From Actinomyces sp. ZJ308 (GTDB taxonomy: Bacteria; Actinomycetota; Actinomycetes; Actinomycetales; Actinomycetaceae): a DNA stretch of 64,000 nt. Shown in pieces: positions 46,006-54,700 of this stretch. The DNA lies in assembly GCF_011752065.1 (NCBI RefSeq), contig NZ_JAAIJY010000008.1:1-64000 (forward strand), in the 5' to 3' direction. Every line of letters starts with the position of its first letter. Positions within the stretch are counted from its first letter, which is position 1. The notes under the pieces are model-generated. The model worked only from the letters and a program-made list of their open reading frames with translations, was not told the origin of the DNA and searched no databases. The translations under genes and the position numbers were made by a program.

Positions 46006-46911
46006 TCAGCGCTGGGCGGGGCGCAGGGGATCCTCGGCCAGCCCCAGGGAGAGGCTGACGTCGCCCTCCAGGGGCTGGTCGGGCCTCTCGAAGGGGACGA
46101 CGCCGTCGCACAGGAAGACGGCCATCTCCACGAAGCTGGAGTAGGAGGCCCCGATGAGGTGCTGGGAGCTGGCCAGCAGGTAGAGGTCGACCAGTCCCGC
46201 GCGCACGCCGGCGGTGGTGTTGTAGCCGCCCTTGTCGGTCAGGAAGACGCAGCCGTCGAACTCACCGGCCAGCCGCTCCTGAGCCTCGGGGGTGTCGCAG
46301 GACAGGAAGAAGGGGACGTCGGGGTGGTCGGCGCGGATCTGGCGCATCCGGTTCGCGAACCACTCCACCGGGGAGGACTCGATGGTCTTGGCGTGGGAGA
46401 CCGCGTGGGTGCGCACCTGGATGCCGACGTAGGGGCGCCCGCGCAGGTGGGTGTCGTAGATGGAGCGGACCTCATCGGCGATCTCGTCGACCGGGGTGAG
46501 CTCGCGCAGCAGCTCGGTCCAGGGGCGCGGGCCGGTGCCCGCGGCCCCCTCCTCGGCCCCCTCCTCCCAGGCCGGGTCCTCCCAGGTGATGGGCAGACCG
46601 TGGGAGTGGATCTGCCACAGGTGGGTGCGTCTCAGCTCGGGCGTGACCCGAACCCCCTTGGGCCGGCGATAGCGGGCCAGGGGAAGGAGCGCTCGGGAGG
46701 TCAGACGTGATACCGAGGTGCCTGCCCGGAAGTGCCAGAGCTCATCCATCCGGGGGCCGAAGTACTCGTCGGTGCTCCACACGTAGTAGAGGTCGCGATC
46801 CTCAACCCGGGCGAGCTCCTGGGCGGACAGCAGCGCACGCACGCGGTTACCCAGTCCGTCCTTGCGTCCTGTATGGACCAGTAGCGCCTTGCGACCGGTA
46901 AGCAGAGCCAT
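46006..46911 (-). CDS. Putative O-fucosyltransferase/NodZ-superfamily protein
   Basis: 301 aa from the ATG at 46911 (AAGGAA upstream); the longer frame lacks support. N-terminal ALLVHTGRKDGLGNRVRALLSAQ resembles the GDP-sugar site of NodZ-like enzymes. The central YVGIQVRTHAVSHAK occupies the place of the catalytic H-x-R-x-D motif in fucosyltransferases. FFLSCDTPEAQERLAGEF and the C-terminal YLLASSQHLIGASYSSFVEMA fit the C-terminal Rossmann domain. No signal peptide. Family assignment is by motif memory only; it could be another GT-B enzyme acting on the polymer. Confidence 0.55.
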   Translation of the reverse strand: MALLTGRKALLVHTGRKDGLGNRVRALLSAQELARVEDRDLYYVWSTDEYFGPRMDELWHFRAGTSVSRLTSRALLPLARYRRPKGVRVTPELRRTHLWQIHSHGLPITWEDPAWEEGAEEGAAGTGPRPWTELLRELTPVDEIADEVRSIYDTHLRGRPYVGIQVRTHAVSHAKTIESSPVEWFANRMRQIRADHPDVPFFLSCDTPEAQERLAGEFDGCVFLTDKGGYNTTAGVRAGLVDLYLLASSQHLIGASYSSFVEMAVFLCDGVVPFERPDQPLEGDVSLSLGLAEDPLRPAQR

Positions 46912-47015
46912 GGGATTCCTTAAGAGAAGTGTGCGGAAGAGGTTAGGTTGACTGAAACATCGGCGGCCCAACGGCGCAGGAACGGCGACGCGGGTCCTGC
47001 GGCCTCGCCGGGGGA

Positions 47016-47750
47016 CTACTGGGCGTCGCGCCGCAGGTCGCGGTACCACTTGGGCAGGGCCAGGGCCACGTAGCCCGCGTAGCCCAGCAGCATGACGCCG
47101 TAGATCCACAGGAAGACCGTGGGGGCGAAGCGGGTCATGAGCACGAAGCACATGAGCCCGTAGTCCGTGGGGGCTGATAGGACCGACTTGATGACGCCCG
47201 GACGCTCCTCGTCCTTGGCCAGGGGCGTCCCACCGTGATAACGCAGCTGATAGGTCAGGATGTAACTGAAGAAGTGGATATTCTGAACCGCTCCGAAAGC
47301 GAGCGGAATAAGCAGAGCCGAAGGCGGCAGATCCGTAAACCGGAACAGGGAGACGGCAATGGCCCCATGAATTGTGGAGAGCTTAATAACGTCGGCGACA
47401 TGGTCGAGCCATTCACCGGCTTTTGACCCGCCGTTTCGCAGTCTCGCCAGCTGCCCGTCCGCGGCGTCAAGGGCATAACCGAACATGAGCAGCAGGGCAG
47501 TGGACACGGTGGAGACGACTGTAGGACGCCACAGGGCGATGAGAGCGATGCCGCTGTAGGTGCACAGCGCCGAGAGCACCGTCACCTGATCCGGGGTCGC
47601 GCCGAGCCGGTGGGCGATGGCGGCCAGGACCCGACCCGCGGGACGGTTGATGATGCGGGAGTAGAGGGGGGCGCCGGCCTTGGACTTCTGGGCCCGGGAC
47701 AGCGCCCTGATGTTCTCGGCGATGGTGGGGGAACCGGCAGGGGAGCTCAT
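47016..47750 (-). CDS. CDP-alcohol phosphotransferase family protein
   Basis: Integral membrane enzyme, 244 aa, with about six membrane segments. The family motif DG-x2-AR-x8-G-x3-D-x3-D is complete in DGQLARLRNGGSKAGEWLDHVADV. It transfers a phospho-alcohol from CDP-alcohol to a hydroxyl acceptor. AAGGAGATGCC precedes the ATG. Codon choice at 47.23-47.43 kb is less GC-biased than around it. Its neighbours are a flippase and glycosyltransferases, and a cytidylyltransferase of the TagD type lies at 51342. The likely role is adding a phospho-polyol to a polysaccharide or lipid, not classical phospholipid synthesis; this is inference. Confidence 0.85.
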   Translation of the reverse strand: MSSPAGSPTIAENIRALSRAQKSKAGAPLYSRIINRPAGRVLAAIAHRLGATPDQVTVLSALCTYSGIALIALWRPTVVSTVSTALLLMFGYALDAADGQLARLRNGGSKAGEWLDHVADVIKLSTIHGAIAVSLFRFTDLPPSALLIPLAFGAVQNIHFFSYILTYQLRYHGGTPLAKDEERPGVIKSVLSAPTDYGLMCFVLMTRFAPTVFLWIYGVMLLGYAGYVALALPKWYRDLRRDAQ

Positions 47751-47918
47751 GAGGCATCTCCTTGGACGAGGCCCGCGGAATCGGGCCGGGATGGCGGACG
47801 ATGAGGAACAGTGAGGAGGCGAGTCAGGCAGTGATGCGGCACGGAGGAAGCGGCGTCGGCATGCGGGTGGCGTGAACAGCCCCAGAGCCTGCGGCCCATG
47901 AGAAGGACGGGAAGGAGC

Positions 47919-49451
47919 TCACCGCTCCTCCTGCGCCTGCGCCAGCTCGCGGCGGCGTCGGGCCACGTCCCGACGCACCCACCAGGCGTAGGGGATGATC
48001 TGGCACAGGATCACCGAGATCACCGACCCCAGGATAGGGCCGGCCGCGTCGAAGGGCCCAATGAGGACCCAGGAGATGGCCAGATTCATCGGCACCAGGA
48101 TGAGGACCGGGATCACCTGGAACTGCAGCCCGCGGGGGTCGGTCATGTACATGCCCAGTGGCTGCTTGCCGGCCTCGACGGCGACGTAGGCGGCGAAGGC
48201 CCACACGAGAGCGGCCGGCAGGACGATCTTGCCGTGGGACATGACCCGGGCGGCCCAGGGGGTGACGGCCACGAGGGCGAGAGCCAGGAGGAAGCCGCCC
48301 CCGCTGAAGATCATGGCCGGCTTGAAGGGGTTCTCGATGCGCTTGTCGGCCCGGGCTCGGGCGAACATCGGCCACATGGCGACGCCGGCCGCCATGACGG
48401 TCTGGGTCAGCATGTTGAACAGGTTGTTGGCCAGGTTGTACTCGGCCAGGGCCTGCGACTGGCCCAGGTGGGACAGCAGGAGCCGGTCGGTCTGGAAGGC
48501 GATCGGGATGGCCAGGGACTGGAGGAGCTGAGGGCCGGCGGTGTTGACGATGCGCACGCCCCGCACGCTGCGCAGACGGGGCACGTCCTTGAGGGCGCCT
48601 GCGAACAGGGGCCGGGTGGCCCGCCAGGCGACGACGATGCAGATGACCGATACCAGCGCGTTGGCGATGTAGGAGTAGACGGACACGGCGTTGCCGCGCC
48701 CCAGGCCGGTGACGATGGCCAGCAGCAGGAAGCAGGACATGGCCGGGGAGACGACCCCCTGGCTGATGACCTGCGTGGCCGAGCGCCCCAGACCGATGAT
48801 GACGCGCTGCCCCACCGACAGCGGCAGGGCCGCCGCGTAGATGATGAGGCAGACGGTGGCGGTGAGCCCGCCGCCCTCCATGAGCTTGCCGCCCAGCAGC
48901 CCGGGCCAGGCCCCCAGCAGCATGATGACGATGCCGACGGTGCTGATGACCAGGGCCGAGCCGAGCAGGACCCGGACGGCGGTGGTGATCGTGCGCCGCA
49001 CGGTCGAGTCATGGGCCGGGTCGGTCGAGCTCGCCACCGTGTTGAGGATGACCGCACCGATCCCCAGGTCGGTGAAGGGCATGAGCGTGGGGAAGGTGGC
49101 CAGCAGGCCGTACTGGGCGAAGGCGTCGGCACCGAAGTGCCTGATGATGAGACTGGTATTGACCAGACCGAAGACGCCCGAGATACCCATGACCACAACC
49201 TTGGCCACGGCTGTGGTTCCCACAGATGACCAGCTGGCGCCCGAGGACGATCCCCGCCGCAGAGTCCCCCCGAGCCGCCGCAGCGGCGAGCGCCGTCGGG
49301 CCGACGACGACCCCGGCCCAACGGTCGCCTCAACCGCCGAAGGGCTTGCGAGACCTGCCGTATCAGCGGGTCTCCGACGGCCGGAGGAGCCCGCCGGATC
49401 GTCGCTCGCCGAAGAGACCGGCGTGGGCGTCGAGGAACTCGACTGGATCAC
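47919..49451 (-). CDS. Wzx-like polysaccharide flippase (MOP superfamily)
   Basis: 510-aa membrane protein, 12-14 hydrophobic segments, starting at the GTG at 49451 with AGGAG upstream. A Ser/Pro/Arg-rich cytoplasmic N-terminus (1-75) precedes VGTTAVAKVVVMGISGVFGLVNTSLIIRHFGADAFAQYGL, the usual entry of Wzx/MATE-like flippases. It would move lipid-linked repeat units across the membrane. Only flippase gene in the window, next to the CDP-alcohol phosphotransferase and divergent from the initiating sugar transferase. Confidence 0.85.
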   Translation of the reverse strand: MIQSSSSTPTPVSSASDDPAGSSGRRRPADTAGLASPSAVEATVGPGSSSARRRSPLRRLGGTLRRGSSSGASWSSVGTTAVAKVVVMGISGVFGLVNTSLIIRHFGADAFAQYGLLATFPTLMPFTDLGIGAVILNTVASSTDPAHDSTVRRTITTAVRVLLGSALVISTVGIVIMLLGAWPGLLGGKLMEGGGLTATVCLIIYAAALPLSVGQRVIIGLGRSATQVISQGVVSPAMSCFLLLAIVTGLGRGNAVSVYSYIANALVSVICIVVAWRATRPLFAGALKDVPRLRSVRGVRIVNTAGPQLLQSLAIPIAFQTDRLLLSHLGQSQALAEYNLANNLFNMLTQTVMAAGVAMWPMFARARADKRIENPFKPAMIFSGGGFLLALALVAVTPWAARVMSHGKIVLPAALVWAFAAYVAVEAGKQPLGMYMTDPRGLQFQVIPVLILVPMNLAISWVLIGPFDAAGPILGSVISVILCQIIPYAWWVRRDVARRRRELAQAQEER

Positions 49452-49887
49452 ATCGCACTCCTGATGTTGTAGGAAGGTCACAATCCGGCATCGGGGGGAC
49501 ACCTGAAGACAGGCACGAGAGTAGACCCACCGACATCAGCGACCTGCTATCTTTTGTTTATCGACTTGTGACATTGACCGACCCCTACCCACCCCCCTTG
49601 GCATAACCTCAGCAAACCGGCGCTGACCAGGCAGAACGCCCCCTGCTGGGAGAACCCTGAAAGGTCCCTCATAAGTGTATTGATGTCTCCATATCGTTGC
49701 TCACCTGTAACATACAGTCATCCCAAACACATCTCGACTCCTCGCCCCAACCCTGCGATCTTGGCCACTTCCCACAAATAACGCCCGCCAGAGTTAGTAG
49801 CATTCTAAAACTGCTGCTGTTCACGACGTCCCGTCAGCACTACTCGACAGTTATTGCCCACCCTCGATCATCCCTGCGGAGTCCACC
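49452..49887. other. Divergent intergenic region, flippase and sugar transferase
   Basis: A 436-nt region clearly richer in A/T than the coding DNA (for example TATCTTTTGTTTATCGACTT and ATAAGTGTATTGATG). No gene is supported. It should carry the promoters of the minus-strand flippase and of the long plus-strand sugar transferase-PFNA unit. A TTGACC hexamer at 49574 has no well-spaced -10. Confidence 0.4.
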
Positions 49888-51342
49888 TTGTCTAGTTCGA
49901 CCCTGACACTGCCTCAGCGCGAGCAGCACCGGCGTCCCTCGACAGCAGCAGCCGACGCCACCTCCCCCACCGCTCCGCGCAGTCCTTGGGCGCGCACGCG
50001 CCGCGACCTCGTCATCTGGCTCGTCCTGTCCGACCTCTTCGCCATCACCGCACCCGTCTGGGTCGCCCTCCTGACCGGCCACCTGCCACTGGTCTGGTCC
50101 GCCGCGACCGTGGGTTCCACGATGGTGCTCACCGCCTGGTTCCTGGGAGCTCTCGGCATCGACGCCGTCGAGCAGGCCGGCCCCGGCACGGGTCGTTTCG
50201 TCGCCGCCGCCGTTGTGAGCCTCCCGGTGGCCCTGCTGCTGGCCGACCTGTCCGGAGTCGCCCGGACCACCCTCCTGGCCGCCCTGGCGCTCCAGCTCCT
50301 CCTGGCCATCACCGGACGCTCCATCGAGTCCGGCTGGCTGCACCGTCGCCGCCTCGAGGGCCATGCGCTGCGCCGCACGCTCATCGTCATGGGCTCGGGC
50401 GCCCAGCCCATGCTCACTCAGCTGCGCCGCCACCCCATGGACGGCTTCCTCATCGTGGGGTACCTGTCCTCGGGGCAGGACCGCGCCTTCCACTCGGCCG
50501 AGCCCGTGCGCAGCCCCCAGCACATCGCCCAGACCCTGCACGCCGAGCGCATCGACGCCGTCATGACGGTCGGCTCGGTCACGCCGGAGGACCTGGTCAC
50601 CCTCATGCGAGGCCTGGAGAACACCCAGGTGCGCCTCGTCGTCGCCCCCGGACTGCAGGACGTCGTGCCCGGGCGCCTGCGGGCCCTGACCGTCACCCAC
50701 GGCTGGACCGGACTCATCGCCGTCAAGACCCGCCGCACCCGCGCCCTGGGCAAGGTCCTGTTCGACCACCTCGCCGGCGCCGTCGGGCTGGCCCTCATCT
50801 CACCGCTGCTGGCGGCCACCGCGGTCGCGATCCGTATCGACTCACCCGGACCGGTCTTCTACACCCAGACCCGCGTGGGTCAGAACGGCAGGCCCTTCAC
50901 CATGTGGAAGTTCCGCTCCATGTACATCGACTCCGACGCCCGTCGCGCGTCGGTGGTCAAGTCCGGCGGCGACGCCGGCAACGAGGTCATGTTCAAGGAC
51001 CGTCAGGACCCGCGCATCACCCGTGTGGGCCGCTGGATCCGTCGTCTGTCGATCGACGAGCTGCCCCAGCTCATCAACGTCGTGCGCGGGGACATGAGCC
51101 TGGTGGGGCCCCGCCCCGCACTTCCCGTCGAGGTCGCCAAGTACGACGCCGAGGCGCTGCGTCGTCTCCTGGTCAAGCCCGGCCTGACCGGTCTGTGGCA
51201 GATCTCCGGGCGCTCGGACCTGTCCTGGGCCTCCACCGTGGCCCTGGACCGTCACTACGTGGAGAACCGGGGCGGAGCCCTGGACGCGAAGATCTTCGCC
51301 GGCACGCTGCGCGCGGTTATCGGCGGAAAGGGAGCCTACTGA
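49888..51342 (+). CDS. Polyprenyl-phosphate sugar-1-phosphate transferase (initiating enzyme)
   Basis: Membrane enzyme that starts repeat-unit synthesis by moving sugar-1-phosphate to undecaprenyl phosphate, 484 aa, TTG start with GGAG upstream. Four N-terminal membrane segments (about 45-150), a CoA-binding-like Rossmann middle (LIVMGSGAQPMLTQL), one more hydrophobic segment (about 290-310), then the catalytic PF02397 domain: SPGPVFYTQTRVGQNGRPF, MWKFRSMYIDSDAR, DPRITRVGRWIRRLSIDELPQL, MSLVGPRPALPVE, KPGLTGLWQISGRS. WbaP/CpsE-type architecture. Its stop overlaps the next start by one base (TGATG). Confidence 0.93.
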   Translation: MSSSTLTLPQREQHRRPSTAAADATSPTAPRSPWARTRRDLVIWLVLSDLFAITAPVWVALLTGHLPLVWSAATVGSTMVLTAWFLGALGIDAVEQAGPGTGRFVAAAVVSLPVALLLADLSGVARTTLLAALALQLLLAITGRSIESGWLHRRRLEGHALRRTLIVMGSGAQPMLTQLRRHPMDGFLIVGYLSSGQDRAFHSAEPVRSPQHIAQTLHAERIDAVMTVGSVTPEDLVTLMRGLENTQVRLVVAPGLQDVVPGRLRALTVTHGWTGLIAVKTRRTRALGKVLFDHLAGAVGLALISPLLAATAVAIRIDSPGPVFYTQTRVGQNGRPFTMWKFRSMYIDSDARRASVVKSGGDAGNEVMFKDRQDPRITRVGRWIRRLSIDELPQLINVVRGDMSLVGPRPALPVEVAKYDAEALRRLLVKPGLTGLWQISGRSDLSWASTVALDRHYVENRGGALDAKIFAGTLRAVIGGKGAY

Positions 51343-51782
51343 TGATCACCGGCTACGTCCCCGGCGGCTTCGACATGCTGCATGTGGGACACCTCAACAT
51401 CCTCACCGAGGCGGCCAAGCGCTGCGACCACCTCATCGCGGGGGTCGCCACCGACGAGTCGCTGGAGCGGATGAAGGGGCGCGGCCCCATCGTGCCCCTG
51501 GCCGAGCGCATGGCCATGGTGGCCGCCCTGCGCATGGTGGACTCCGTGATCCCCGACTACGACCAGGACAAGCGCCTGGCCTGGAAGCGCTCTCCCTTCG
51601 ACGTGCTGTTCAAGGGCACTGACTGGGAGGGCACGGACAAGGGTCGCCGCCTCGAGGCCGAGATGGCCGAGGTCGGCGCCTCGGTGATCTACCTGCCCTA
51701 CACACCCACCACCTCCTCGACGATGCTGCGGCGCACCCTCGTCCAGGAGGTCGCATCCCGCAGTCCCCAAGGGGCCCAGTGA
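51342..51782 (+). CDS. Glycerol-3-phosphate cytidylyltransferase-like nucleotidyltransferase
   Basis: 146 aa, TagD/GCT type. The cytidylyltransferase signature GGFDMLHVGHLNIL (HxGH) and the C-terminal TTSSTMLRR (ISSTxLR-like) are present. Likely product CDP-glycerol or a related CDP-polyol. The start overlaps the sugar transferase stop by 1 nt, and the end overlaps the FN3 giant as GTGA. With the CDP-alcohol phosphotransferase at 47016 it suggests phospho-polyol decoration of the polymer. Confidence 0.9.
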   Translation: MITGYVPGGFDMLHVGHLNILTEAAKRCDHLIAGVATDESLERMKGRGPIVPLAERMAMVAALRMVDSVIPDYDQDKRLAWKRSPFDVLFKGTDWEGTDKGRRLEAEMAEVGASVIYLPYTPTTSSTMLRRTLVQEVASRSPQGAQ

Positions 51783-54700
51783 CCACTTCACGTAACGACT
51801 TCGAGGCGCCCGACGAGCCGTCGGGCGGCATCGATTCCGCCGCAACCGCCTCCGGTGCCGGTGACGGCGGAAGCAGCCGATCCAGCTCCAGCACCGCTCA
51901 GACCGATCAGTCCGCGGCGGACCGTCCCGGTCTCCTCGCCCGTGCCGCGAGCGCGCTGCGCCCTCGAAAGCGGGCCAGGACCTCCACGGGCTCCGCGTCC
52001 CACGACGCTCAGGAGATGGGCTCGGGTCTCACCTCCGGAACCACCACCTCCCGTCTGGCCGCCACCTTCCGCATCCCCCAGTCGCGGGCCCAGCGCCAGC
52101 GGCTGCGCAAGCGCCTGTCCTCCCTGGCCGCGGTCGTGTGCGTCGCCGCACTGGGAACGGCCGCCTGGCTCCACGAGGGCGTGGCCCAGGCCGACCTGCA
52201 CCTCAATGACGGCGGCGTGTGGGTCACCTCCACCTCCAACCACCTGGTGGCCCGCCTCAACTACCCCTCCCGCGAGGTCGACGGCACCATCCGCACCTCC
52301 TCATCCTCCTTCGACGTCACCCAGAACGCCGAGGACGTCCTGGTTCCCGACTCCGGTGACGCCTCCGTCTCCTCGGTCGATCCCTCCCAGGTCTCCTTCT
52401 CGGGACGCACCCAGCTCACCAAGGGCGTGACGATCGCCCAGGGCGGTGACCGGGTCATCGCCATCGACAAGGTCCAGGGCACCATCCGCGCCGCCAAGAC
52501 CAAGTCGGCCGGATCCCTGACCGCCGCCGCCCCCGTGGTCACCGGCATGCCCGACGTCGTGGCCGTCGTCGGCAAGGACGGCGACATCCACGCCGCCTCG
52601 GCCACCAGCAAGTCGCTGGTCTCCCTGGAGGCGGACGACAAGGACTGGGAGGAGGCCACCAACACCTCCCTGACGCTGACCTCAGGCACCGACCTGGCCA
52701 TCACCGCCGTCGGGGACAAGCCCGTGGTCCTCGAGCGCAGCACCGGCATCCTCCACCTCCCCGAGGGCAAGACCGTCAACCTGGACGCCTCCGGCCTGGC
52801 GCTCCAGCAGCCCGGCCCCGAGGCCGACTCGGTCCTGGTCGCCTCCCGCACCGAGCTCATCTCCGTCCCCCTGGACGGGGGCAAGGTCACCAGAACGCCG
52901 TCGTCCAAGGAGGACCCGGCCCCCGAGGGCGTGCCCGCCCAACCGGTGCGCCTGGGCAAGTGCGTCTACGCGGCGTGGTCCGGATCGGGCCAGTTCGTGC
53001 GCAGCTGCTCCGGCCTGTTCAGCGGCGACACCGACACCGTCCACGACGACAAGCTCGCCTCGTCCTCCGCCCCCATCTTCCGAGTCAACCGCGACGCCAT
53101 CGTGCTCAACGACCTGGAGACGGGATCGGTGTGGCTGCCCAACGAGGACCTCGTCCTCATCGACGACTGGACGGACAAGACGGCCCAGACCGACGACAGT
53201 GCCGACCAGAAGGACGACTCCGCCAACACCTCGGAGTCCCAGACGCCTCCGGAGCGCACCGAGGAGAACCACGCCCCCAAGGCGGTCGACGACAGCTTCG
53301 GCGTGCGACCGGGCCGATCCGCGCTCCTGCCCGTCCTGGCCAACGACTCCGACCCCGACGGCGACGTCCTCACCGCCACTCCGCAGGACGACGGCGGGTC
53401 GCTGGCGGCCACCAAGGCCCAGGGCGGACTGGCCCTGCGCATGGACATACCCGAGAACGGCCCCACCAGCTACTCCGTGCCCTACACGGCCGACGACGGC
53501 CGCGGCATGAGCGACTCCGCCGTCGCCACCGTGGATGTCCACGGCTGGGACGTCAACGGCGCCCCGAACCAGATCACCACCCCGACCCTCACCGTCGCCG
53601 AGGGCGCCTCCGGGTCCCTGGACGTCATGGGCCACTGGCTGGACCCGGACGGGGACGACCTCTACCTGGTCTCCGCCCAGGGCGAGGGGCTGGATACCAA
53701 GGTCTCCAACGAGGGCACCGTCACGGTGCGTGAGCTCGGCGCCGGCACCGGCACGCGGGACCTGACCGTCACGGTCTCCGACGGCCGGGAGACCACCTCC
53801 GGCGTGGTCAAGGTCGACGTGCAGCCGGCCCAGTCGGCCAAGCCGATCGCCAACGCCGACCACGTGCGCGTCGTCGCCGGTACCAAGGCCGTCGTCTCGC
53901 CCCTGGACAACGACACCTCCCCCTCCGGCGGGACCCTGCGCCTGGCCGCGGTCCAGGAGGCCCCGGCCGGGACCTCGATCGACGTCGACCAGCAGGCCGG
54001 TGTCTTCACCTTCTCCACCGACGCCAGTGCCCAGGCCCAGACCTACTACCTCACCTACGACGTCATGGACGGGGCCAACACGGCCCAGGGGATCGTGCGC
54101 GTGGACGTCACCCCCAAGGCCGATGCCACGGTGCCGCCCGAGGTCGAGAACGACACCGCCCTGCTGCGCAACGGCGGCTCGACGACCATCGCCCCGCTCA
54201 ACAACGACTTCGACCCCTCCGGAGGGATCCTGGTCCTGCAGTCGGTGAGCGCCCCGCCGGACTCCGGCGTCACCGTGACCGTCGTGGACCACTCCCTGCT
54301 GCAGATCACCGCGGCCAGCACCGTCCCGGCCAACCTGACGGTGGACTACACCGTCACCAACGGCACCTCCAGCGCCACCGGGAAGGTCGCGATCGTCCCG
54401 GTGACCCAGTCCCAGCCCCAGCCGCCGGTGGTCACCGATGACACCGCCGTCGTGCGAGCCGGCGACGTCGTCACCGCGTCCGTCCTGGACAACGACTCCT
54501 CCCCCTCCGGCCTCAACCTGTCGGTGGACTCGCAGGTCAGCCTCGTCGGCGACGAGCTGGGCACCGCCTGGGTCAGCGAGGACACCGTCCGCTTCCGCGC
54601 CGGCAACCAGCCCGGGCGCACCTCCTACGCCTACACGGTCAAGGACGATCAGGGGCAGACGGCCTCGGGAGTCCTCACCGTGGAGGTGCGCGCGCAGGAC

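Noticed and set aside
49574-49600. TTGACC hexamer as promoter of the sugar transferase unit
   Set aside because: The nearest -10-like hexamer is 21-22 nt away and points to poor spacing; the promoter cannot be placed from sequence.
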